NCBI RefSeq assembly: GCF_950023065.1
Contig: NC_088677.1
Coordinates: 72,441,469-72,505,468 of the forward strand
DNA length: 64,000 nucleotides
Direction: 5' to 3'
From: Planococcus citri
Taxonomy: Eukaryota > Arthropoda > Insecta > Hemiptera > Pseudococcidae
Part shown: piece after piece, positions 12,000 through 25,380 of the stretch
Layout: each line of letters begins with the position of its first letter
Numbering within the stretch: position 1 is the first letter of the stretch
The notes under the pieces: generated by a model
The model's database searches: none
Told to the model about the DNA's origin: nothing
The model's input: only the letters and a program-made list of their open reading frames with translations
Made by a program: the position numbers and the translations under genes

Positions 12000-14900
12000 T
12001 CATCCTAGTTCCAACCAACGTTTGATAGGACACCCTGTATAATTCTGCGGTATATATCACTACTTCGTCGATATACGTAATTACACTTTACAACAAACCA
12101 CAGCCAACACCAAAGCAGAAAAAAAAACCTGTTATCAAAAAGTTTAAGAAGAGAAGACGACCGACGAAGAGAAAAAACCTCAATACCAAGAGTATAAGTA
12201 CTCGACAATTCCGTCGGATTATTTCGTTTATCAGTAATTGACCGAACGTGCCAGCATTTTACCCCGCACAAAATAATCCCACAATCACAATGGCACGTTC
12301 TCTCTGGCCAAATACTCCGTATATATAGTACTCGTTTCAGTAGCATTTATTCCTCTTTTAAATACCTACACCAATAATAGTGGCCATTTAGCCAGCTCTC
12401 TCGTATATATGAGAAATATACAGTGGTTCTTAAAACCTCGCCACCGCCGATGCCGGTGCCTTTACAAAAAAAGGTCGTCTGCTATCCGTTTATTCTCGTT
12501 GGGTTGAAAATTTTCCATTTCCAAAACACACATACGTTTTCTCCTCGCTGCCTTCTGTATACTTAGATGGTTTTGCTTTCGTTTTCTTCAACCAGCGCAG
12601 CAGTGGTGGCGGTGGGGCTCGCTTATTATGTGTACTCTAGTAATACATATCCATTCGGAAATGTTTCTTTAGCTCGGGTTATTCGCATTGAAAGAATATT
12701 TCCGTATAGTATTCCATCTCTCCCCCCTGCCCACCCTTGTGTCTCCACCCAACCATGCCAACTCTTTTATTTAGGTTTTATGGAAATGACGAAAATATGT
12801 AAATTTTTACAGCTGCCACACAAACGGAGAGAAAAAGTATATACAGCCGAAAGAGCCACAGTACTAAGGAGGCGAATGGGCGATAAAACAGCAACAAGGA
12901 CGAATAGTGGTAGAATGATTCTCCTAAGCATTCGCCGAATTACGATTTATCTAGCGAAAATGCTTTACCACGTCATACGATGTATGGTCGTACTACATAC
13001 ATATAGTATGGTGAAATGTTACAGTGGGGGGGGGGGCTGAAGAAGGCATAAGGGCAGCTTTCTTTTAACTTTCATTCAACGTATAGCGTATTTTTGAGTC
13101 TTTTTTTTTCTCTTTTTCTCGATTGTACTTTACCTTCCTGTTGCAGCATATAGGAAAGTTACTTCTTTCTCGTATCGTATAAGTCACAATTCACTAAAGA
13201 GACTTCATATCGTACGTAGAACGAAACTCGGCTCGACACAGGTGGAAGCATACTCGATCAATTCACGGCGACGTGTTGAAAGCTCGCTTCGCTCTGCCAC
13301 ATTAAAACTAAAAGTAATAATTTACTCTTTACACAGGCGTCAATTAGCTGCGAAAAAAGCTATACTTAACCCTCCCCTCGCCCTGCCTCAGCCTTATTCT
13401 TTATCGCAGGCACCTTACATTATCGCTAATAGGCTTATCGAATCTAGTATCTCTATATAATAGGCATTTCAACCACTTGACCAAATAAAGCTCATATCGA
13501 AGTACTCGATAATGGTCATTTTTAGCACCCCCCCCCCTTCCAGTGCGTTTTTCTTTCGAGTGACGATGAAGGAAAGAATAAAAAGCAGGAAAAGAAAAAA
13601 AACCATTCTGAGTGCAGATCGCTAATCTCATTCTTCATCCATCGTGCCACCACTGATTACACTTTTCAATGCTCTTTGCACCCTCCTCCCTCCTTGGCCC
13701 GAGTATTTTAGCGTTTCGACGAAAGCTCCATTATCTGCTCGCCTACTACAAGTTCTTATCAATTTCCATTATAACGATATTGCCGAGTGGAAAAATTAAA
13801 ATTATTACGACCAGAGTCGTCGAGGCTCGTGTGTAAAATAGTACCCCTTTGCCCCCACTCCACTTTCTCGTGTAATCTGGTATGCGATTGCCGTCTTTCG
13901 GGTGACGGTGGTTACGACTGCATCGTTACGAATTCATTTTTATCTCATTTACATACTCGCGTACAGTACTACAAACCTCCCTCTGCTGGCTTCATTGTTT
14001 CTATGGTGAAAAAGGGGCTATTACTCGAGCACACCGCGAGCATAACTACAGGAGACGGTGGCGGCGGTGAAGTATAAATCCATTTCTAGCATATTTTCTA
14101 ATCAATCTGATTCGATCCCGAGAGACCGAGTTAAAATCATTTACTGTTTCTTTTACACGTACACAACCAATATACGAATACTCGATCGAGATTGTAAAGA
14201 GTGAGAGCGAAATAGGTAGGTATCCGCGAGAGGTTGGATTATAAAACGCTGAACGATTCCCGAAATCAAGAAGGGAGATGAACGAATTTCGAGCTGGTGG
14301 TTGCGGTGGACGGTGGAGGGTGGCGTGCGAAGGCGAAAGGAATCAGATATTTAATTAGGGGTAGCGAGAACTACCCAATTTCCATTATTTCCGGCCAGCC
14401 GAGCCAATTTCTCTCCTGCTTCGTCGCTAACTCTACCATCTTTCCATCCCTCGATTTTACTGGTGTATTTTATTCGGTCTTTTTCTCCGAAACGTGTGAT
14501 TTTGCTGGGTTGGCTTCTAGTCTCGGGCTTCGGTGTCGGCGAATGCATGTCGTAAATTACCCAGGTCTTTCCTTGCACACCTACACTTGGTAGATTTGTC
14601 TGAATTGGCAGCATCCTGTACTTGAACGATTGCAGGTTTTTTTTCTCTCGGTGTGTTTTGGCGTTTTAGGGTAATTGAGCACCACGCATCTTTAGATGTA
14701 GTCGTAAATTAGGGAGACATTTGGACAATTGAATTGAAACCACTTGTCGTACTCTTCAATGGGATCTGAAATGCCCACAAAAAATTTCAGCTCTGGAAAA
14801 TCCTTGCAAGGGAGATATGATCCCTTAAAAAAAAAAAAAAAAATAGAAAAAAATCGTCTTTTCGCTTTAGCCCTTACCCAACCTGTTTTTTGGAGAAAAA

Positions 14901-15700
14901 TGTGCCAATTTCAAAAGACAGTATTCGCGATTCTACATAAGGCAAGGCTACAATTTCGACTCCTACAAAGGACCAAAATTACTGTCAAAACTTTCGCTCA
15001 TCGAACTTGTCGTCCTAACAAGACCTCCCCAAAGACTATCACGCCAATTTCACCATATTCCTTTCCTTATATTCGACGAATCCTACTCGTACTTCTTCAA
15101 AACGTCATCATCGTCATCGCACATCCCTCGACGAATTTCAACTCATCGTACTACGTAGATATCCGTAAAACTACCCTCTTTTTCCGCAAAACTGGTCAAC
15201 ATCAAAGAAAACACTCGTCGCGATGAATACCGAGAAACGAGAAAAGATAATACGATCGTAAAAGTCAATTACGAAGACGTATTTGGCCGATTAGACGAAG
15301 ACCATTAGTGTCCAAAAATACAGAATACGCCCTCTCGTCGTCCCCTTTTCTGATATCTATGAATGCCAAGACGAGAAAGAGAAAAAGAAGAAGAAGATGA
15401 AACATACAGTGCGACGAATTATATCAAATGAGAGGGGTGCAAGATCAACCGAGGCGAGATAGAAATAATGAATGAGGAATTCAAAAAGCCACCAGAGCCC
15501 ATCAAAAGAAACTCAAAAGCAAGTACTATACGATAGACCAAGTTTAAGAAATACGAGTGTACGACTATCCAAAGTATAAGATATTCTCTAGTAGGTATCT
15601 GCACAAATGCAATAGTATTCTGTGTAGTGTGTAATCAAAAGAGTAATTCACAAAGTAACGAACAACATGTGCAAGGGGCAAGAAGAAGAGAGAAAAAGAG
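12000..15700. other. Mixed-composition CpG-containing non-coding segment
   Basis: The largest such domain. Long open frames occur (12567-13040, 13787-14077, 14744-15226 and, on the minus strand, 15565-16047), but they are Ser/Arg/Thr/Leu-rich without domains, cross the G11 run at 13026-13036 or an A-run near 14826, and overlap other frames. I judge them chance products of CpG-rich sequence with fewer TA-containing stops. Confidence 0.45.
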
Positions 15701-16059
15701 GCAGGAGAATAAAACAGGGTCATAAAATAATTAAAGCAGGTAACAGAATGAGAAAAAAAAAGTGAAAAAAGACGAATTAGTCGAGAAAGGGGGTCAAATT
15801 TTTCATTGGCAGAAAAAGAGGGAAGGGGCCGAGGAAAGGCTGTTGCTGGTTTTTTATATGTATAAATATTGTGATTTGGATTCAGGTTTCTGATTATTTT
15901 GAAGTTCAAGAGGCTCGCAAGAACTCGCAAAAATGACCTAATAAATGCATGAAAATGGTGATCAAGGTGTTCAATCCCCCCCCCCTCCATCCCCCATCTC
16001 CATCCAAAGAACCGAAATAGGACGACGAGGAGACTGAAACTGTCCATTATAGTCTTATA

Positions 16060-16262
16060 GAAAGTTCTCCTATCACGAGATCTTTTCGTATGGAAAATTT
16101 TCGATCACCAGATTTTTTCGTTAGGATAATTTTTAGTGTCAACGTTTTTCGGACTTGATATTTTTTCATTTCAAAACTTTTAGGGCCAAAGATTTTATTT
16201 TCTGGAGATATTTTTCTCGTAATTTTTTGGTCTTGAGAATTTTTTGTCTGAAGATTTCTCAC
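16060..16262. repeat. 16-bp T-rich minisatellite, first block
   Basis: About twelve consecutive units of 16 bases of the form AGATTTTTTCGTTAGG. Units differ at many positions but nine in a row from about 16079 keep exactly 16 bases, each beginning A-rich, then a T run, then a mixed four-base tail. Confidence 0.85.
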
Positions 16263-16679
16263 CCTATTTTTATTATTATTTGTTTTTTTTGTCAAAATCA
16301 CCAGAAAAAGTCTAGGTTTTTTTGGCCAAAATCCAACGAAGGCTTGTCTCAAACAACCAAAAATCGTTCAGTTTAAAAGAAAAAAAAATGAAAGGGCATC
16401 CAAAAAGACGCCATCAGGTCAACTTCAGCAGCTGCTAAGTTCTATTTTTAGATTTTTGTCCAATTTTTTAAAAATTTAAAAGTTCAAGTTCTACAAAAAA
16501 ATTAATAATTTAAAATGAAAATTGTCAAAAAAGTTGCAAAAACTTCCCTTTTTTCAAAGTAAAAATTAAAAAAATTCCTACTTTTTGATAAAAATTGTAA
16601 AAAGGACTCGTGTTATGTCAAATTGCAAAAAAACTTAAAAAAAATAAAAATTAGATATAAAAAAGTTTTGTTTCCTTGT
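16263..16679. other. AT-rich spacer between two minisatellite blocks
   Basis: Poly-A/T-rich with no 16-bp step and no gene. Open frames here are compositional. Confidence 0.5.
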
Positions 16680-17640
16680 CAAAATCGTGAGAAAAATTTT
16701 TTGGGTCGAGATTTCTTCATCTCCAGATTTTTGTGAGAAAATTTTTCTGCTTCCAAAATTTCTATAGACTCGAAACTTTTTCGCAACGAGATTTTTTTAG
16801 CTCGTAATTTTTTGGTGTCTGGATTTTTTCCCTCAAAATTTTTTGGTCTAGAGACTTTGTAAGTATGAAGTATCAAAATTTTTAATCCCAAAGATTTTTC
16901 GATTTCTGGATTTTTTTTCTGAAAGTTTCTCAGCCTCGAGATTTTCTTGTCTGCAAATTTTCACCTCATCTTAAGATTTTTGAGCCTCAGGATTTTGTTG
17001 TCTGATGACTTTTCGGTCGCTCTTTACAGATTTTCTCGTCAGGAAAATAAGATTTGCAGGTTCGAAATTTTTGTTTTCAGATTTTTTGTAGTAAAATTTT
17101 CATAGATTTTTTTGTGTGGTGATTTTATTCAAGTCTTCAGATTTTTCGACTCAAAATTTTACAGTTCTGAGATTTTGTGGAATGCAGATTTTCACATCCC
17201 CATGTTTGTTGGGTTCAGGATTAGGTATATTTTCTCCTGCAGATTTTTCAGTGTATTGATTTTTTTGTCTCAAGATTTCTCAGCATCAAGATTTATTGTC
17301 TGGAAATTTTTCCATCCACAGATCTTTATCTCATCCCATCGTAAGATTTTTGAGCCTCGAGGTCTTATTGTCTGATGATTTCTCAGTCCGTAGATTTTTT
17401 TCATCTGAAGAATTTTCGTTATCGAGATTTTTTCGTCTTGAGATTTTACAGTCTTCATCAAAGTATTTCTCTCAAAATTTTCAGGTCTCTATACTCGTAT
17501 TCTCTTTTTCCAAGATTTTTCAGTTTGAAGATTTTTCCGTCTCCAGATTTTTTGTTGTAAAAATTTTCATGTCTCTAGATTTTCTGGACTCAAGATTTTT
17601 CACACCCAAGATTTTTTATGTGGTGATTCAACAAGTCTTC
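16680..17640. repeat. 16-bp T-rich minisatellite, second block
   Basis: The same unit (AGATTTTTCAGTCTCA-like) runs for nearly 1 kb, roughly sixty copies. The stretch near 17514-17610 shows six consecutive units of exactly 16 bases. Open frames at 17112-17375 and 17296-17670 translate the array and give Phe/Ser/Arg/Leu-rich chains, so they are not real genes. Confidence 0.85.
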
Positions 17641-17899
17641 GGATTCTCTTCCTACATACAAAAAATGTAAATAAGTGTAAACTTCATCTCAAAACACTTG
17701 ATTTTTTTCATCAAAAAATTGTGGAGGGAGGAGAGTACTAAAAAAAGTCTCGAAAGAGTTCGCTTCGACACCCCATCTGAAAAAATTTTAGAATGTCCAA
17801 AGACATTTAAAAAAAAAACAAACAAATAATTGATGTGTAAAATATTGACACCCCCCCCCCCAAGAAGTTGTCAAGTGTTTGAGGTGCTTCAACTTGTCT
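17641..17899. other. Short AT-rich spacer
   Basis: Includes a C11 run at 17851-17861. No gene seen. Confidence 0.5.
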
Positions 17900-20150
17900 A
17901 TCGATAATAAACCATACTCAAGATAACCTCATCTTCGCCTAAATTTTTATTCTACCTACTTTGTTCGACGAAACAATCCTGAAATCCTATCTCAATTAAA
18001 ACACCTCGCAACAAACATCGTAATTTCCTGCCAAACTATATAAACCCTTCTATCAAAGATTTCACCAACACGAGACAATAGTTACACCTATTTTACTTCA
18101 TCTTCTCTTATCTATACCGTTCAACGATGCGAATTCCAATCTCAATAATTTGCCTCGACGAAGCCATTATCGTCGACCAATTCCGCATCATCTTCTCTCG
18201 ATTCTAATTAAATATTTTTCCAAAAGGTACTTCGTCTTTCATCGCAGCATCATCGTTCTACGTTATACGACGAAAAGTGACCACTTTGGCCATACCTTTA
18301 ATACCTTCATAAACACAGAAACCCAATTCGACCGCACGATAAATCGAGTCGTACGAAAGGTCCACCATCATAACGTCCTTCGTCGCAGTAAAATTAATCC
18401 CAATTGTACTTTTCCAACGCCTACCATCTCCTTTCTCTTATGCATCGTAATCTATAGCCTCGACTTGGAAATTTCTTCGTTCATTTATTCAGATATACTC
18501 GTACCTTGTACTACAGTTCAACTTCTAATTCGATTTCCCCACGTCTCATTCCTTGTACGAGTATATCGTAAGATATACCTACCTACGAGTAAAATAAGCC
18601 CTCCCTTGCAAAGTGGAATTCTTCGTAGAAAATTCGCGCAAAATACTAACCACTTTACACCTATAGTACGCGAACACCTGACGAATACGAAATTCACCAC
18701 AAAAGCTGATTTTCTCGTAGTACAACTACGTCGAAAAAACTCCCCAAATTTTGTGGTTAACTTGAAAAGAAAATGATTAAAAAATACACAAAAATCGACG
18801 CTTTTGTACCATCAACACACGTTGCTACCTATAGGTACATTTTTCTTCACACCATCGCCGGCGAAGAATGAGAGAAAAGTAAAAATTGTTTATTAGAAAA
18901 AGATAGCGTCTTTTCAAAAGCTTAAATCTTATCGCTTTTGTTCGTCGGAAATTTTCTCCAACTTTGGTATGTTTCGTGTTCGGGCGCCGAGCCCTGCTCC
19001 TCCTTCACCTCTCTCTCTCGAAAAAAAAGAATACACGCGTTAAAAAATCCATCATCGCTTCACCGAAAGAAGAAATTTCGAGATTCAGCACTTTTTTCGC
19101 CCGAAAAAGAGTGCCTGCTTTTTTTCCCTCTTTCTTCATAAACATATTTACAAAGCGCATAAAAGCAGGTCACTATTATTCATTCTCACATATACGCACA
19201 TCCTGCGATCCTCATCTACTTCCACTCTACTATACTCGCACACACCTTGTTATATTCTAGTGATTTCCTCGTTCTCTCGAAAATCGGGTCGAGCTACCTT
19301 TTTTTTTTACGTGTATTAAATCTCGATTAACTCGTCTCCTTTCAGTCGAGCTCGCTACACGCTTTTTATCGGCTGAGCTTAAAAAGTTACCAATTTTTCC
19401 TCTTCTATTTTTTTTTTTTGTTGCCAACAAATCCTAAAATTTAAAATGCGTACGCGATTCTCTCGTCTTGGTGTATTTTTTTCCCAACACATATAGCGAG
19501 CTAGTAAAAGCGAGCTCGATGAAGCAGCCATTATTACGCAGCTTCGGATGGCTCTACACGTAATAGATAACTGTATCGAGAATACGCGAGTATAAGGTTT
19601 ATACTTAAACAAGAATATTAAAGACGATGATGTAAATTACTCCGGCAAAGATGACAAAAAAAAGCAAAAAAGCAAACGAGAAAAAAAAACACACCAGCTC
19701 GTCTGAAAAAATCTGAACCAAGTCTCTCGCTAACAGATAGATACACACAGTGAGCGAGAGAGAGTGGAAGAGCGACAGAGAAAGACTTGGCAAATACGTG
19801 ACGTATCTAAGCAACCGTTAATGGAGAGTGAAAAAAATTCTCATGGATTGTAAATCGTTCCCAATGAAGTGCAATACGACGATAACTTTATATAATACTG
19901 AGCTTTACCTACGAATTGACAATCTTTCACCCCTTTCACCGCCTTACCCAACACTGTTCCCATCCTCGACGCGTTATTCGACCTTTCTGTGTATAAAGAA
20001 GAGTAATCGCAGAATATACTATATACACGATACAGCGAAAAAAAGAAAAGCTCCGAGGATATCTTCGCGTAAGAATAATGCTATTCGACTAAAATGAAGA
20101 AAAGGTTTGTTTTTTCTGTTTATAATAAATGATTAGGAAACGGGGTAATT
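17900..20150. other. Mixed-composition CpG-containing segment with the longest open frame
   Basis: Non-coding by all I can see. The 208-codon plus-strand open frame at 18150-18776 is the longest in the window, but its Arg/Ser/Thr/His/Phe/Ile-rich translation shows no domain, signal or motif I recognise. A GA-rich tract (GAGCGAGAGAGAG) lies near 19752-19775 and could be a GAGA-type site. Confidence 0.4.
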
Positions 20151-20283
20151 CGATTTAATTTATGTAATGTATTCAAAATATCCCATCTCTTACGTATAAT
20201 GTTGAGAAATTTCTGGCGAAAGCTGATGAATTAAATTTACCTACTGTGAGTTGGAAAAATTACCTTTTCAAATTTTTTCCGAA

Positions 20284-22395
20284 GATGAAAAAATCTGGTG
20301 ACCGAAAAGTCACCGGACAGTGAGACAAAACTTCTATTCTACTCAAGAAAATCTTCAGTCGATCTCAGGAACAAAAATTCCGAGGCCGATTTTTCTGAAC
20401 ACCAATAGTCCGGCATATGACAATAGGAGTAATTGCACCCCCCCCCCACCGATCCTCCAGGACAACTTTTTTCTTAAAGGGGACATCCTAAGGAACATTT
20501 TAAAGCAAACTTGCCCAAAAAAAGTTGGCCTTACTTACAAAATGGCGGCCATTTTGATTGACAGGTCAGCCGAAATCGCAGACTTTTGCGTTTCAACATA
20601 GGACTTGCCCGAAATTTTTTGAACCACACAAAAGTAGATCGAAAGATCATGCAAAAATATATCACCTGTCAAAATTTCAAGTGCTAAAGTGCCTTTTTCG
20701 ATTTTAGGTGAATTTTTGAAAATCGAATTTTGGCCAAAAATGAGGTGAAAAATCAAAATTTTACCACCGAATTGACCCAGAAAGCTGAAATTTGGGATAT
20801 ACCTTATTTTCGACATCCTAAATCGATTAGAACCAATTTCAACCCGTTTTGAGCAGTTCTGGAGCCTCCAGCAGATTTTTGAAACTCGAAATTCCCACAA
20901 AATTTCATCAAATTGGAGTTGTAAAGATGAAATTTATTCTACAAACCAATTTCAATACGCTACGAAGTACTGCAGGTGACTTTCAAGTCGTTTTGGAGCC
21001 TCCGGCGATTTTTTTGAAAATTCCTAAAGCCTCCAGCAGATTTTCGAAACTTTAAATTTTCACAAAATTTCATCAAATGGAGATGGAAAGCTAAAATTTA
21101 CTCTATATTCCAATTTTAACACCCTCTGAAGACGACTTTTGGTGGGTTCAAGTCATTTTAGAGCCTCCTGCGACTTTTTTGAAAATTACTGGAGCCTCCA
21201 GCAGATTTTTGAAACTCGAAATTCCCACAAAATTCCATCAAATTGGAGAAATTTATTCTAAAAACTAATTTAAATACGCTACGAAGTACTGCAGGTGAAT
21301 TTCAAGTCGTTTTGGAGTCTCCGGCGTGTCCCTAAAATTTCATCAAACTGAAATGGATAGCCGAAATTCATTCTGCAAACTAATTTCAATACGCTACGGA
21401 GTTGACTGCTGGTGGATTTTAAAGTCGTTTTGGAGCCTCGAGCGACTTTTTGAAAGGTTGTATGACGTTTTTTTAGAAAATTGAAATTTCATAAAAGTAG
21501 ATGAAAGCTTCAAATCCATTTGAAACCACCATGTAGTCTGCAAAGTAAATTTCAACTTGCCAACTCCATTTGATAAATTAATGTTGGGGAAATTTCAAGT
21601 TTCAAAAATCTACTGGAGGCTCAAGTAATTTTTAAAAAAGTCGCAGGAGGCTCTAAAATGACTTGAACCCACCAAAAGTCGTCTTCAGAGGGTGTTAAAA
21701 TTGGAATATAGAGTAAATTTTAGCTTTCCATCTCCATTTGATGAAATTTTGTGAAAATTTAAAATTTCGAAAATCTGCTGGAGGCTTTAGGAATTTTCAA
21801 AAAAATCGCCGGAGGCTCCAAAACGACTTGAAAGTCACCTGCAGTACTTCGTAGCGTATTGAAATTGGTTTGTAGAATAAATTTCATCTTTACAACTCCA
21901 ATTTGATGAAATTTTGTGGGAATTTCGAGTTTCAAAAATCTGCCGGAGGCTCCAGAACTGCTCAAAACGGTTTGAAACCGGTTCCAATCGATTTGGGATG
22001 TCGAAAATAGGGTATATCCCAAATTTCAGCTTTCTGGGTCAATTTGGTAAAATTTTGATTTTTTACCTCCTTTTTGGCCTAAATTTGATTTTCAAAAATT
22101 CGCCAAAAATCGAAAAAAGCACTTTAGCACTTGAAATTTTGACAGGTGATAAATTTTTGCATGATCTTTCGATCTACCTTTGTACGGTTCAAAAAATTTC
22201 GGGCAAGTCCTATGTTGAAACGCAAAATCTGCGATTGACCCTGTTTTCAATAAAAAGCATCCCTCGGCCTTCCAATAATGTTGATCTTCTGTTATAGAAC
22301 TCTCCACAATTTCAAAGAAATAGCAAAAAATCAAGTCTGGGAATTTTTTTTGAAAATTTACCATTTTTGGTGACCACTTTTTCTACGAAAATTAC
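20284..22395. mobile_element. Long inverted repeat, arms about 700 bp
   Basis: The left arm (about 20545-21250) is mirrored by the right arm (about 21560-22260). Three independently located pairs (20973/21841, 21131/21683, 21204/21610) all give the same symmetry point near 21407, so the core is gap-free and highly similar. The roughly 310-base centre is diverged. Weaker outer similarity (GGTGACC near 20296 against GGTGACC inverted near 22371) suggests a larger element of about 2.1 kb. The matching frames on opposite strands (20535-20900 minus and 21914-22297 plus) are the two arms, not genes. If transcribed through, it would fold into a long hairpin. Confidence 0.88.
20835..21450. repeat. Degenerate tandem repeat of about 160 bp within the left arm
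   Basis: The block CAATTTCAATACGCTACGAA followed by CAAGTCGTTTTGGAGCCTCC recurs in more or less altered form near 20945, 21108, 21265 and 21385, a step of about 120-160 bases. The word GGAGCCTCCAGCAGATTTTT recurs at each boundary. Confidence 0.75.
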
Positions 22396-23099
22396 TCCCT
22401 TTTGAAGAAAACTCCCAATGTTGCAACCCCCCCCCCCAACGATGTTTCTCCACTGATGCATGGAGCACCTCAAAGTTAAAAAAATAATTTAAAAAAACAT
22501 TGTTTGGGAGACCGAGAGGGATGTTACTTGGAAGGATTTTGACCCGATTGTAAAAAATTTCAAAAATTCTCCCCTTGAATACAAATTTTGAATTTTTTTA
22601 TTTCTTCAAGTTTTTTATTTTTTGGTGAGGGATTTTGATTACATACTTATACTTGAATGAAAAAATTTTCAAAGAATTGTTCTCACATCAAATTTTAATT
22701 TTCAATTTTTGAGAGAGAAAATGTTTGACCCATACCAGAGGACCAAGACTGTTCAGTGGGCGAGGAGATATTTAAGTTATATATTGTATGTACATTTAAA
22801 AAATTCCCATAAAACAGTTTTTTTGAATTTTTCAAATTCTCAAAATTCTTCAAATAAGTATTAGAAAATGAACTTCAGCATTCACCTAAAATATTGGTCA
22901 TGGAGGTTTTTGGACATATTCTTCCAATCATATGTACTAAATTCCTTAAGAGAGTCGAATAAATGAGAAAGAGACTGAGCTTTATGCTTCATAACAGAGG
23001 AAAAAAATCATAATAATACCTTGAGTGATTGATTTCGTAGGTTTCTGCTTATTTTGAAGCACTGTTTTGCATTTTTTTTTCTTAAAAATTTCGAATCAA
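22396..23099. other. AT-rich gene-free stretch
   Basis: C11 run at 22427-22437; otherwise poly-A/T-rich with no recognised repeat or gene. Confidence 0.5.
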
Positions 23100-24720
23100 T
23101 CAGAAAATTAATACGAACGTCTACATTTATAACAACCAATTTCAATCGCACTCCTCGCTGATAAGATTGGAAACAATCTCACCTTCAAAATCCACACTCT
23201 CCATCTCCGCAATCCAGCACTAAATCGCAAACCAACCGCACCAAAAAAATCTGCACATCGTATTTCCATCAATATTCATCTTTATCTCACCCTAAAAACC
23301 TCGAAACGGCCTCTAAATCATCCACACAAACTATACACGTACGAGTACTACATACAAACTGCATCCCAGCAATCTTTTCAACATCGCTGAAAACACGCAG
23401 ACCCCTTCAAACACGCGAATCGATTACATTACATACGCGTCACTAAACCGAAGACTTACTGCAGGGGTCGTTCATTTAAATCACCGCGTACCAAATCTTC
23501 GCATATTATAATATAAAAGGCAATACACATCTATATCGACAACATCTTGCCGCTACATAATTCACTCTTATAATGTAATTTTAACCCGCCGCGCCGATCA
23601 GAATAATATAGAGACGTTGACTAATACACTATAGTCGAGTCGTCATTCGAAGCAACCAAAACCAAAAGAAAGAAAAAAAAGGTCTCTCTGTATCTCTTAT
23701 ATTCCAAAATTAACGCAGCAACGCACGTGAGCACAAATTAGCCCTTATAGATGGGAAAAGGGGGTAAGAAGGTTCGGGGCTCGCAAAAAAAATGAAAGCG
23801 AAAAAGTGCACTAGGTCACGCAACCACACCTTTCTACAAAGGGTAGGAAAAAAAACCTGCTCGTAATGCGTTCCTGTGTGCAAACGATAAATAATTCTTT
23901 TAGTGCATTTGAAAAAAAAACACTAGAGTGAGAAAAAAAGAGGAAGAGGGCACATTTACACAACTACACAACATACACGGTACACGTGTACTAGCGTAAT
24001 CGTACATTAATACTGGTGAACACGAGTAGTACAAGGCGTCTGTATCTACCACCCCTTGGTCTTGGCTGTGCCATCCCTTTAGCTCTTCATCATCCCTTCT
24101 CGTCTGTCTCTATCGAGTGCACTATCATGTAAACCGTACATATACCACGGTTCGCGTACACCACCGTACACACAAATGTGACAAGGCTCGTGGGAACGAT
24201 ATTTAAGCACGTTGGGGATTTTCAAATTAACATTAGAAGGAAAAAAAACACGAAAAACGAAAACGAATTCGAGTACGAGAGAGAAAAACTTCGCATTTAT
24301 ACTGCTGCGAACTGTGTGCACCGCGACTGCAACTCTCTCTCGTTCGCCAAGTACGAGGATGGGGGCGTTTTAGATGGCTCGAACCGTCAGCATTTTGTGA
24401 AATTATTACGTCGCTTGTATACGAACACATATTCGCGGGTTAATTTCTCGAAAGCTCAGGTACGTACTCGTCATCTGCGCCAAGTGCACTGTACACTGAT
24501 CCTGCCATAAGTCTATCTATATCTCTCATACCTACCTATGTACATGTACACGCTAATATGACGAGCCCTACTTATACATAGGTACGTATCTCGACGGAAT
24601 ATTTAAATTACTGTACACGATAGTGTTTGCGAGTAGGAAAAAAAGAGAGCTGAGCACATACGAGATATCGCTCGTAATACGTATGTACATGTATTTTTCC
24701 TGTATTCAGTTTTTTTTTGC
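23100..24720. other. Mixed-composition CpG-containing non-coding segment
   Basis: Open frames at 24079-24321 (minus) and 24178-24510 (plus) overlap and show no domain. No RNA gene recognised. Confidence 0.4.
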
Positions 24721-25380
24721 AACTAAATTCTCATTTTGAAAAAAGCAAGGAGTATAGGTATTGCTGGCATGTCGACAACCTGCTCAAATTGATTACAAAA
24801 ATGGTCCAATAACAAGTTTCAAGAATAATGTGAATGTGGCTGTGCTTGTTCATTTGTAAAACAGGCTAATTTTATGAAAAAATTTTCACATCATCATAAA
24901 TTCTGGTCAAAAGTCAAAAAAGTATTTTTTGATGTGCCTTCCTGAAAATCGTCACCCCAATTATGGATGAGCTCCTTAAACAAGTTGAAAATGAAATTGA
25001 AAACAAAGAAACCAGAAGTCGATTTTCAGTTGCTCAAATTGATTTCCCTGTCTTATGGAGGAATTTTAAATTATGGGGGTTATAATCATGCTATTACAAA
25101 CAACACCAAAAAAAAATTTCCGATTTTTGGTGTGTTTTTTTTTCAAAGTCGGAATTTTGTCCATTTTCCACGAAACGGTCAAAATTTGATAGAATGGAAG
25201 TAAAGAGTAGAAATTTGGTCCACAATGTCTTCTTTCCTATCTCCTGAATCGATGAAGACGGTTTCAAATTCTTCTGAAATCTCGAGTAGATTTTCAATTT
25301 CCCAATTTTAAACCGAAATTGTTCAATTTTGTTTTCAAAATAACACTTTGAAAAAATTTTGAGTTTTTTTCGTTTCTCAG
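24721..25380. other. AT-rich gene-free stretch
   Basis: No coding similarity. Small opposed frames at 24967-25297 are compositional. Confidence 0.4.

Noticed and set aside
11934..12039. Small element between CAGGGGTGCCC and GGACACCCTG
   Set aside because: Only about ten imperfect bases match and no target duplication is present.
12567..13040. 157-codon frame with a hydrophobic start resembling a signal anchor
   Set aside because: Ends through a G11 run; downstream sequence is low in protein character and no family was recognised.
14100..14130. tRNA B-box-like GATTCGATCCC
   Set aside because: No matching A-box or cloverleaf-compatible arms around it.
15565..16047. 160-codon minus-strand Phe/Ser/Leu-rich frame as a membrane protein
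   Set aside because: Composition follows purine-rich DNA on the plus strand; it crosses the C-run near 15976 and shows no conserved motif.
17296..17670. 124-codon repetitive Phe/Ser/Arg frame as a repeat protein
   Set aside because: It is a translation of the 16-bp minisatellite; the unit is not a multiple of three and all frames look alike.
18150..18776. 208-codon open frame as a protein-coding gene
   Set aside because: Longest frame in the window, but no domain, motif or signal, biased Arg/Ser/Thr/Ile composition, and it lies in a CpG-rich domain where stops are scarcer.
20535..22297. Two similar proteins on opposite strands
   Set aside because: They are the two arms of the long inverted repeat.
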